Assembly (NCBI GenBank): GCA_964552325.1
Contig: CAZKHA010000090.1
Coordinates: forward strand, 1-13,988
From: CAZKCK01 sp964552325
GTDB taxonomy: Bacteria > Bacteroidota > Bacteroidia > Bacteroidales > TTA-H9
Length of the DNA: 13,988 bases
Reading direction: 5' to 3'
Of this stretch, positions 7,706 through 13,988 are shown piece after piece. The notes beneath the pieces are model-generated. The model did no database searches and was not told the DNA's origin. It worked only from the letters and a program-made list of their open reading frames with translations. How positions within the stretch are numbered: position 1 is the first letter of the stretch; each line of letters starts with the position of its first letter. The position numbers were made by a program, and so were the translations under genes.

Positions 7706-9853
7706 TCAGTCTTTAGTCATTATAAATTTCAGGTTTCCTCCATTCATTATCTCATTGTAAGTAATGAAAGTTGTTTTGATTTGAATTCCGTTTAAAATCC
7801 GCACATCATTATAAACTGATGTTTCGGATCTGTTTTCGCCTTCAATTACGAATTGCTTCCCATTTGCTAAATGAAGCGTAGCCTTTTTCACTTGCGGACT
7901 TCCCAGGACAAATTCACCATTTGCAGGATTAACAGGATAAAAACCCAGGCAAGACAATATATACCATGCACTCATTTGCCCACAATCGTCGTTGCCAATC
8001 ATCCCATCGGGTGTATTGTTATGAAATTCATTAATAACCTGATGAATGTGTTTTTGTCCAGTTTTCGGCTCATCGCTATAAGCATACAAATAAATGATAT
8101 GATGACTGGGCTCGTTGCCATGCGCATATTGCCCAATCATGGCTTCCTGTCCTAAAAATTTGTCGGGATTTACTGATTCAGTATTAAAAAAGGTATTCAA
8201 ATGATTGGTAAAATTGCTTCTGCTTCCCAACAAATCAATCATTCCTTCAATGTCGTACTGTGCTGGGGTCCAGAAATATTGCCAGGCATTGGCTTCGGTA
8301 TAATCGCCAGGGTTATTCATAGGTGATGTCGCTGTTAATGGGTCGAAAGGTGTTCGCCAGTTTCCCTTGGTATCTTTTCCGCGAAACAATTTGGTCTCCG
8401 GATCAAAGATGTTTTTGTAGTAGTTGGCTCGCTTATAGAAGGTTTCCGCTGTAGAATTATCACCAAGTTTTGATGCCATTTCGGCTACACACCAATCGTC
8501 AAAACCACTTTCCAATGTCCTAGAAACCGCCTCGTTATCCAGCTTATCGAATGGATAATAGCCGTACTTATTGTAAAGTTCCCAATCAGAATTAATATGC
8601 GATCGTGTAGAAGTTTCAACCATCGCATTTAAAGCTTCTTGTGGATCAAAACCTTTAAAACCCTTTTGGTAGGCTGATAGAATCATGGGGATGGCGTGGT
8701 TGCCTATCATGCAGTAATTATCTTGTCCCCAGGCCGTCCAGATCGGCAGAAACCCGGCAGCTTTATGGTGCAGTAGCATCGTATTGATTATACCATCAAT
8801 TTTTTCGGGTGCCAAAATTTGCAGCAGCGGGAAAGCTCCGCGGTAAATATCCCAGATAGAAAGCGTGGAATAATATGCTTTATTAGGGGCTTGGGCAATT
8901 TTATCGTCGGCTCCACGATATTTACCGTCAACATCAGCAATGTTTGATGGCTGTAGCAACAGGTGGTAAAGCGATGTATAGAAGATTTCTTTCTGTTTTG
9001 CGTTAGCTTCAAGTTCAATTCTTCCTAAGTATTCGTTCCATACTTTCTCTATGGTTTTCTTCACCTTTTCGAAATCCCAATCCGAAATTTCAGTTTGCAT
9101 GTTGCGTTTTGCCCCGGCCACATCTACGGTTGATAAAGCAATTTTAACCTGTAAGATTTTATTGGCAGAGAGGTTGAAAGAGAAGATGTACCTAGGGGCG
9201 TTTTCTTTGGGGCCTTTAGCCAGCAATTCATAGTTCTCAAAAGGCTTGTCAAACTCAATCACAAAGAAATACTTTCGTTCCACCCAGTTTTTGGTATGGC
9301 AATAACCCGATAGGGTATGCTTATCCTCAATTTTTACGCTGCTTTCAAGCACAAGGCTATCCGTAAGAAAACAGAGCCCATGCTGAAAATCAGCCAGTAC
9401 ATATCCCCTTTGTGATGGGAAGGCATAGCGGTGAAATGCTACTCGCTCTGAACACGTCAGCTCCACCCGTACCTGGTCTTTTTTAGTTAACGTATAATAT
9501 CCTACACTTGCCCTTTCAGAGTCTTTAAAGTACCCAGTTCGCGATTCTATATTTTTGGTATCATCAAAAGGAAGTAGCAAGATATCTCCCATTTCGCTTA
9601 TCCCTGTTCCACTGAACCGGGTTTGGGAAAAGCCTAAAATGGTGCTGTCGTGGTATTGATACCCGCATGTATAATTCCATCCGTGTTGTCGGTTGTCAGG
9701 ACCGGGTTGCACCATTCCGAATGGCATAGATGGGCCTGGGAACGTATGGCCCGTACCATCGGTTCCAATAAAAACATTAACGTATTGGGAATGGTTTTGC
9801 CCATAGATTAGTGTAGTAACAGCTAAATAAAAAGCTAAAAGAGAAGCCTTCAT
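7706..9853 (-). CDS. Secreted GH92 family alpha-mannosidase
   Basis: This exported, calcium-dependent, inverting exo-alpha-mannosidase is of family GH92. I start it at the ATG at 9853 (715 residues), because MKASLLAFYLAVTTLIYGQ is a clean signal peptide. A TTG at 9880 would add nine residues before it. The N-terminal beta-sandwich opens with YVNVFIGTDGTGHTFPG and GMVQPGPD, family hallmarks. The catalytic (alpha/alpha)6 domain carries TEANAWQYFW (its Glu, residue 520, fits the general acid), HGNEPSHH (578-585) and GNDDCGQMSAWY (620-631), whose Asp pair fits the general base region. There is no lipobox Cys, so it is probably soluble and periplasmic. It is transcribed away from the AraC-type regulator. 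The linkage cleaved (1,2-, 1,3- or 1,6-mannose) cannot be decided from sequence. Confidence 0.93.
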   Translation of the reverse strand: MKASLLAFYLAVTTLIYGQNHSQYVNVFIGTDGTGHTFPGPSMPFGMVQPGPDNRQHGWNYTCGYQYHDSTILGFSQTRFSGTGISEMGDILLLPFDDTKNIESRTGYFKDSERASVGYYTLTKKDQVRVELTCSERVAFHRYAFPSQRGYVLADFQHGLCFLTDSLVLESSVKIEDKHTLSGYCHTKNWVERKYFFVIEFDKPFENYELLAKGPKENAPRYIFSFNLSANKILQVKIALSTVDVAGAKRNMQTEISDWDFEKVKKTIEKVWNEYLGRIELEANAKQKEIFYTSLYHLLLQPSNIADVDGKYRGADDKIAQAPNKAYYSTLSIWDIYRGAFPLLQILAPEKIDGIINTMLLHHKAAGFLPIWTAWGQDNYCMIGNHAIPMILSAYQKGFKGFDPQEALNAMVETSTRSHINSDWELYNKYGYYPFDKLDNEAVSRTLESGFDDWCVAEMASKLGDNSTAETFYKRANYYKNIFDPETKLFRGKDTKGNWRTPFDPLTATSPMNNPGDYTEANAWQYFWTPAQYDIEGMIDLLGSRSNFTNHLNTFFNTESVNPDKFLGQEAMIGQYAHGNEPSHHIIYLYAYSDEPKTGQKHIHQVINEFHNNTPDGMIGNDDCGQMSAWYILSCLGFYPVNPANGEFVLGSPQVKKATLHLANGKQFVIEGENRSETSVYNDVRILNGIQIKTTFITYNEIMNGGNLKFIMTKD

Positions 9854-9902
9854 TCGTCTAAATCTTGAATTAGGGGACAAAATTCTTCAGTTCTTGGCAT
9901 TA

Positions 9903-9910
9903 TACCTTTG
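9903..9910 (+). promoter_or_regulatory. Candidate -7 element for the AraC-type regulator gene
   Basis: TACCTTTG matches the Bacteroidota TAnnTTTG -7 consensus and lies about 76 bases before the preferred regulator start. No good TTG -33 element is visible 19-21 bases upstream, so the call is tentative. Confidence 0.4.
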
Positions 9911-9930
9911 CCAGAATTAACCAGAATTTG
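9911..9930. promoter_or_regulatory. Candidate operator: tandem 10-bp direct repeat
   Basis: CCAGAATTAA is followed directly by CCAGAATTTG, two copies identical at the first eight positions with a period of one helical turn. The repeat lies in the 133-base region between the divergent GH92 and AraC-type genes, immediately after the candidate -7 element. AraC-family regulators often bind direct repeats, so this is a plausible site for autoregulation and for control of the GH92 gene. Confidence 0.45.
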
Positions 9931-9986
9931 TGTAATTTTACCATCCTTTTCATATATTGAACGTCTCAAATGATAATAAAGGCAAA

Positions 9987-10841
9987 ATGAAAGCTCTTTT
10001 AGAACAATTGACACCAAGGATTGGAAGTTCCATATCAATCCTAAACCTAAACTTAGACTGTTTTGAAGGCCCATATCATTTTCATCCCGAACTTGAACTC
10101 ACCTGGATTAAGAAAAGCTCAGGGAAACGCTATGTGGGAGGTAACGTCTCCGATTATGAACCAGGAGATTTAGTTCTGGTAGGAGCAAATGTTCCGCATT
10201 GCTGGCGTAGTAAAGAAGATTTGAACCCAGGAGTAGCACAGGCTATCGTCATACATTTTAGTCATGACTTTGCAGGGAATTCATTCCTGGATTTACCGGA
10301 GTTGATTAAAATTAAAAGTTTATTTGAAAAAGCAATTGCAGGAATTTTAATTAAAGGGAAATACAAGCCGAAAATTATCTCCAATATGAAGCAATGTGCC
10401 ACCCTTAATGGATTAGATCGGCTTCTAAAATTCATTGAAATACTCGACCTTATCACCAAATCTCCAGAAACTGAATTAATTGATCAACAATATACTGGGT
10501 TAATTTCCTCGCCTTTCGAAACAGATCGATTTCATAAAGTTTTTAGCTATCTAATCGAAAATTATCAACAGCAAGTTAGCCTTAAAGCGGTTGCTAAAAT
10601 TGCGAATCTATCACCTACAGCTTTTTGTAGGTATTTTAAGAATGTAACCCGCAAAACACTAATCGAAATACTAACAGAATTCAGAATAAATCAAGCCTGT
10701 CAATTACTTAGAACATCAGAAAAATCGGTGTCTGAAATTTGTTTTGAATGTGGCTTTGGAAACATTTCTTATTTCAATAAAACATTTAGAACATCAACTG
10801 GTTATGCCCCATTACAATACCGGAACTTGTTTTTTGGATAG
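9987..10841 (+). CDS. AraC-family transcriptional regulator with cupin sensor domain
   Basis: This 284-residue protein starts at the ATG at 9987; an in-frame TTG at 9957 would add ten residues. The N-terminal cupin domain shows HFHPELELTW (31-40) and PHCW (70-73), typical of sugar-sensing AraC-type regulators. The C-terminal HTH domain (about 188-280) has two helix-turn-helix units, VSLKAVAKIANLSPTAFCRYF and SVSEICFECGFGNISYFNKTF, and ends in the usual GYAPLQYR. It diverges from the GH92 gene across 133 bases and is the only regulator in the window. It is the likely ligand-responsive activator of the glycosidase and perhaps of the transporter-methyltransferase operon. Members with this cupin type usually respond to a mono- or disaccharide; the ligand here is unknown. 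Confidence 0.92.
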   Translation: MKALLEQLTPRIGSSISILNLNLDCFEGPYHFHPELELTWIKKSSGKRYVGGNVSDYEPGDLVLVGANVPHCWRSKEDLNPGVAQAIVIHFSHDFAGNSFLDLPELIKIKSLFEKAIAGILIKGKYKPKIISNMKQCATLNGLDRLLKFIEILDLITKSPETELIDQQYTGLISSPFETDRFHKVFSYLIENYQQQVSLKAVAKIANLSPTAFCRYFKNVTRKTLIEILTEFRINQACQLLRTSEKSVSEICFECGFGNISYFNKTFRTSTGYAPLQYRNLFFG

Positions 10842-11314
10842 GAAATATAAAAGTATGTTTTGCCAGATTAAAATCACGAGGAATGAAATGTTTATGTACA
10901 CGGTCTTTACTCCGTGCATTCTATCTCAAAAGTATGCCCGTACCAAATCCAGCAATACCTAAAACCATCTTTTTTACTAGTATCGCCGTCCAGTATAGTG
11001 TTTTCTCCATCCTACAAGCAAAATTCAACACCTTGCCTTTACTATTCAATTAACCCCTATTTTTCAACAACTTACTGGGAATCCATCCTATCCCCATCTT
11101 TATCTTGTTCCTTGATTTTATTATAAGCCCCAGTGCAATAAAGGCAATCAGCAACTATCCATTACCCTCTATTTCAACCTCTATCTTTTTATTACCGACC
11201 ATAAAACAACCTATTCAGCACCATACAATCCAAATGAGCAACAACGTACTTTACACTACATACTGCCTACTACCTACTTTTTCCTGCTATCGCTCTTCAC
11301 ATACTTCTCATCGC
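10842..11314. other. Gene-free, G-poor spacer between convergent genes
   Basis: No open frame here resembles a known protein. From about 11160 the plus strand is mostly A, T and C, with roughly 10 G in the 180 bases from 11161 to 11340, so the minus strand is purine-rich in places. A weak hairpin (CACGG 10899-10903 with CCGTG 10912-10916) lacks a following T run. The stretch separates the carbohydrate/corrinoid region from higher-GC core genes and may be eroded sequence. Confidence 0.6.
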
Positions 11315-12409
11315 TCACAACTCACCAACCCGCTCAAACCGCTGATTGCGTTGATAAGGCGTAAAACCCGCTTCTTTAATGGCCAATTGGATGCCTTGCG
11401 CATCAAACTTATGATCGGCACCCGCCACCGAAACCACATTTTCTTCAATCATTACCGAACCAAAATCATTGGCGCCACCATGCAAGCATATCTGTGCGGT
11501 TGGTTTGCCCACGGTCAACCACGAAGCCTGAATATTCGGTATGTTATGCAACACGATGCGGCTAAGGGCCAATAAACGGATGTATTCCTCGGGCGAAGTA
11601 GTGCCCCGAATGTTGTAAACGCGCTCAAGCACTGTATTCTGCGATTGGAATGGCCATGGAATAAACGACAAAAAACCTGGTGCAGATTCGGGCTTTTGAG
11701 CTTGCAGCTCGCGTAGCAAAAGCAAGTGCTGTACGCGCTCCTCAGGCGTTTCAATATGTCCAAACATCATGGTGGCCGAGGTAAGCATCCCCAACTGATG
11801 CGCTACCCGCATCACCTCCAGCCATTCGCTGGCCGAACACTTGCCCGGCGAAAGTTTCGTGCGCACCCTATCAGCCAGTATCTCGGCGCCGGCTCCCGGC
11901 AAACTATCCAAACCGGCTTCAATCAACTTCCTTAACACAACCTCAAAACTCATGGCCTCTTGTTTGGCAATATGCACAATTTCAGGAGGCCCAAGGGCAT
12001 GGAGCTTTACCGTTGGGAATGCTTGCTTAAGTTGCTTGAACAAATCCGTGTAAAACTCCAATCCTAGTTCAGGATGCATGCCGCCTTGCAGCAACAACTG
12101 TTCGCCACCCAAGCGCAACATCTCACTCACCTTTTCATGGTATTGCTCCATGGTGGTAATATAAGCTTCCGGGTGTTTTTTGGCACGGTAAAAATTGCAA
12201 AACTTGCAACCCGACACACACACATTGGTATAATTAACGTTGCGGTCAATTATCCAACCAACCTCAGGATCAGGATGTAACTTATAACGTATGGCATTGG
12301 CCAAAGCCATCAAAGCCGTCAGCGGATAGCTTTGGTAAAGCTCAAGCGCTTCCTCAAGCGTAAGGTCATCAAAAGCCAGTGCTTTTTGGGTAAGGTTTAC
12401 AGAATTCAT
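11315..12409 (-). CDS. mqnC: Cyclic dehypoxanthine futalosine synthase (radical SAM)
   Basis: This 364-residue radical SAM enzyme of the futalosine route to menaquinone cyclises dehypoxanthine futalosine. The iron-sulphur motif Cx3Cx2C is Cys64, Cys68 and Cys71 in NYTNVCVSGCKFCNFYR. Family stretches LLQGGMHPELGLEFYTDLF, LSPGKCSASEWLEVMRVAHQLGM and ATMMFGHIET, and the C-terminal LHGGANDFGSVMIEENVV, fit MqnC better than the related MqnE. Length is normal for the family. The start at 12409 lies about 35 bases after the expected transcription start of its candidate promoter. It diverges from the peptidase gene. It indicates that this organism makes menaquinone without the classical Men pathway; the other mqn genes are not in the window. 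Confidence 0.94.
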   Translation of the reverse strand: MNSVNLTQKALAFDDLTLEEALELYQSYPLTALMALANAIRYKLHPDPEVGWIIDRNVNYTNVCVSGCKFCNFYRAKKHPEAYITTMEQYHEKVSEMLRLGGEQLLLQGGMHPELGLEFYTDLFKQLKQAFPTVKLHALGPPEIVHIAKQEAMSFEVVLRKLIEAGLDSLPGAGAEILADRVRTKLSPGKCSASEWLEVMRVAHQLGMLTSATMMFGHIETPEERVQHLLLLRELQAQKPESAPGFLSFIPWPFQSQNTVLERVYNIRGTTSPEEYIRLLALSRIVLHNIPNIQASWLTVGKPTAQICLHGGANDFGSVMIEENVVSVAGADHKFDAQGIQLAIKEAGFTPYQRNQRFERVGEL

Positions 12410-12431
12410 GAGTGGATTGGGCCCTTTTGTG

Positions 12432-12439
12432 TAACTTTG
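12432..12439 (+). promoter_or_regulatory. Candidate -7 element for the leucyl aminopeptidase gene
   Basis: TAACTTTG matches the Bacteroidota TAnnTTTG consensus and lies 27 bases before the ATG at 12466. It falls inside the longer reading that would begin at GTG 12412, which supports the downstream ATG as the true start. Confidence 0.55.
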
Positions 12440-12449
12440 CTAAAATTCG

Positions 12450-12480
12450 CAAAAATACAGCTAATATGATACGACTACAA
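12450..12480 (-). promoter_or_regulatory. Candidate promoter for mqnC
   Basis: On the minus strand TTG (12478-12480) is followed after 20 bases by TATTTTTG (12450-12457), a good match to the Bacteroidota -33/-7 pair. Transcription would begin near 12443, giving a leader of about 35 bases. It overlaps the start of the divergent peptidase gene. Confidence 0.6.
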
Positions 12481-13899
12481 TTATTGCAAACGAAGCCCCT
12501 AACAAACCAAAATACGTTGTTTGTTGTTCAACACCAAGAGCAACTGCCCCACGAAATCCTAAGCCCTGAAGAACTTAACTATCTAAAAGACACCTTAAAT
12601 GACTCAAATGGATTTATTGAACTCAATCGTTACACGTATTCTTGGTATTTTATAGCTGCTAAATTCGATCAAGCCAATAACTTGGTACTCGAAAAAGCCC
12701 GAAAGCTTGGCGACTCGCTTCAAAAAGAATGGAACAACCGCAAGTTTACCCAAATCAACCTAGTTGACTTAAGCCTATCAGCTGATTATTGCCTTGCATT
12801 AACCGAAGGAGCAGCTTTGGGCAATTACCAGTTCCTAAACTATAAAACCGATAAAAGCCTCTCCAATACCCTAACGCAACTTAACCTTTACGTTCCAGGG
12901 TTATCGTATGAACAAGTTACACACACACAAATCAAGCTCGAGGCCGTTTACAACTGCCGTAATCTTGTAAATGAACCCGTTATCAACCTTTCGGCTACCC
13001 AATTGGCTGAGCATTTCGAAGATTTCTTCGAGGGTACAGGCGTAAAAGTTGACATTTTTAACAAGAAAAAAATAGAAGCCCTAAAAATGGGCGGCTTATT
13101 GGCCGTAAACAGCGGAAGCAGCGAGCCTCCTACATTCAGCATACTTGAATGGAAGCCCGCCAATGCCAAAAACCAAAAACCTGTTGTGCTTGTTGGCAAG
13201 GGTGTTACCTTCGATACGGGCGGCATGAACATAAAAACTGGTTCTTTCATGGATCATATGAAAACCGATATGTCGGGGGCAGCCACGGTAGCCTCGGTGG
13301 TTTATGCCATTGCCAAATCGCAATTACCGGTGTATGTTATGGCTTTTATTCCTGCCACTGACAACCGCATCAACTCCAACGCCATTGTAAGTGGCGATGT
13401 GCTGGTGATGCACAGTGGCAAAACCGTTGAGGTTTTAAATACCGATGCCGAGGGCCGCTTAATATTGGCCGATGCCCTAAGCTATGCGCAAGCCTACGAC
13501 CCATTGTTGGCCATAACAGTTGCAACGCTTACGGGTTCAGCCGCCCGTGCCATCGGCAAGTACGGCATAGTTGCCATGCAAAACAACGCCATTGGCCCAA
13601 TGCAACATCTTAAAGAAAGCGGAGATGCCGTGCACGAACGTATTGCCGAATTCCCTTTTTGGGACGACTATGCCGAGTTGATAAAAAGCGATGTGGCCGA
13701 TCTTAAAAACATTGGCCCCATGGAGGGTGGAGCAATCACGGCTGGCAAATTCCTTCAGGCGTTTACCAGTTATCCGTTTATTCACCTCGATATTGCAGGC
13801 TGCGCCTATGCCGAAAAACGCGATTCGTACCGCAACCAAGGCGCCACCGGAATGTCCGTGCGCTTACTCATCCAGTTTCTGGCCACCGCTGAGTGGTAA
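12466..13899 (+). CDS. pepA: Leucyl aminopeptidase, M17 family
   Basis: This 477-residue cytosolic zinc or manganese aminopeptidase removes N-terminal residues from peptides and usually forms hexamers. The C-terminal catalytic domain has all the family landmarks: VGKGVTFDTGG with the metal-binding Lys and Asp, NIKTG with the catalytic Lys, DHMKTDMSGAA with a bridging Asp, and the M17 signature NTDAEGRL with the Asp/Glu ligands and the Arg. A diverged N-terminal macro-like domain covers about residues 1-150. I choose ATG 12466 rather than GTG 12412, because the extra 18 residues would span the putative promoter. It diverges from mqnC with 56 bases between the two starts and is followed by a GC-rich repeat element. 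Confidence 0.93.
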   Translation: MIRLQLLQTKPLTNQNTLFVVQHQEQLPHEILSPEELNYLKDTLNDSNGFIELNRYTYSWYFIAAKFDQANNLVLEKARKLGDSLQKEWNNRKFTQINLVDLSLSADYCLALTEGAALGNYQFLNYKTDKSLSNTLTQLNLYVPGLSYEQVTHTQIKLEAVYNCRNLVNEPVINLSATQLAEHFEDFFEGTGVKVDIFNKKKIEALKMGGLLAVNSGSSEPPTFSILEWKPANAKNQKPVVLVGKGVTFDTGGMNIKTGSFMDHMKTDMSGAATVASVVYAIAKSQLPVYVMAFIPATDNRINSNAIVSGDVLVMHSGKTVEVLNTDAEGRLILADALSYAQAYDPLLAITVATLTGSAARAIGKYGIVAMQNNAIGPMQHLKESGDAVHERIAEFPFWDDYAELIKSDVADLKNIGPMEGGAITAGKFLQAFTSYPFIHLDIAGCAYAEKRDSYRNQGATGMSVRLLIQFLATAEW

Positions 13900-13909
13900 A
13901 AGTGGTTTT

Positions 13910-13988
13910 GGGCGTGTCCCTTCGGGCCGGGCTATCGCTGCAAGTCCTCGCTACGCTCCGGGCTTTCCGCTACTATCCCTCACGCGGG
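13910..13988. repeat. GC-rich palindromic intergenic repeat element
   Basis: Starting 10 bases after the aminopeptidase stop is a GC-rich block in otherwise AT-rich DNA. It opens GGGCGTGTCCC and closes CCCTCACGC, with inverted outer arms GCGTG (13912-13916) and CACGC (13981-13985). Inside are CCCTTCGGG (a small hairpin) and AAGTCC...GGGCTT arms. I recall elements with GGGCGT and ATCCCTCACGC ends repeated between genes in Bacteroidota genomes; this was not checked. It might also act as a transcription end. The window stops right at its border, so further copies may follow. Confidence 0.55.

Noticed and set aside
9854..9880. Longer GH92 start at the TTG at 9880
   Set aside because: It would put nine extra polar residues before a well-formed signal peptide that begins at the ATG at 9853.
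10899..10916. CACGG/CCGTG hairpin as terminator of the AraC-type gene
   Set aside because: Only five perfect pairs with an 8-base loop and no T run after it.
11050..11105. Minus-strand DKDGDRMDSQ-like calcium-binding motif
   Set aside because: It is a single short match in a frame broken by stops, so chance resemblance is likelier.

Overview
The window looks like chromosomal DNA of a Bacteroidota bacterium. The DNA is AT-rich with no obvious Shine-Dalgarno sequences. Several start regions carry the TAnnTTTG type of -7 element used by this phylum. The protein families (GH92, GH127-type, AraC-type sensor, futalosine-pathway MqnC) fit a glycan-degrading member that makes menaquinone by the futalosine route. 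A cobalamin-dependent methyl-transfer gene set suggests an anaerobic or microaerobic life. I cannot place it to genus.

Layout. Positions 1-549 (minus strand) hold a decayed WD40-repeat gene with a frameshift, an internal stop and no visible start. Positions 672-7537 are six minus-strand genes packed with gaps of 1-34 bases and read as one operon. In transcription order they are a sugar/H+ MFS transporter, a MetH-activation-domain-like protein with a C-terminal Cys cluster, two different URO-D/MtaA-type zinc methyltransferases, a corrinoid (B12-binding) protein, and a secreted GH127-type putative beta-L-arabinofuranosidase. Upstream of these, after 168 bases holding a short palindromic repeat, lies a secreted GH92 alpha-mannosidase (7706-9853). 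It is divergent from an AraC-family regulator (9987-10841). Their shared 133-base intergenic region carries a tandem 10-bp repeat that is a candidate operator. Positions 10842-11314 have no gene and are very poor in G on the plus strand. The right end is ordinary core DNA of visibly higher GC: mqnC (minus) and a leucyl aminopeptidase (plus) diverge from back-to-back promoters. The window ends in a GC-rich palindromic repeat element after the peptidase.

How the genes may work together. The regulator, two periplasmic glycosidases and a sugar importer describe a small carbohydrate-utilisation locus. Embedded in the same operon is what looks like a complete corrinoid methyl-transfer module: corrinoid carrier, two zinc methyltransferases that could be substrate-side and acceptor-side enzymes, and a SAM-type reactivator. 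The simplest joint reading is that the cell imports an O-methylated sugar freed from a mannose- or arabinose-containing glycan and removes the methyl group anaerobically through cobalamin. This would be the counterpart of the oxygen-dependent P450 demethylation known for 6-O-methylgalactose. The module and operon layout are visible in the sequence. The methyl-sugar substrate is my inference.
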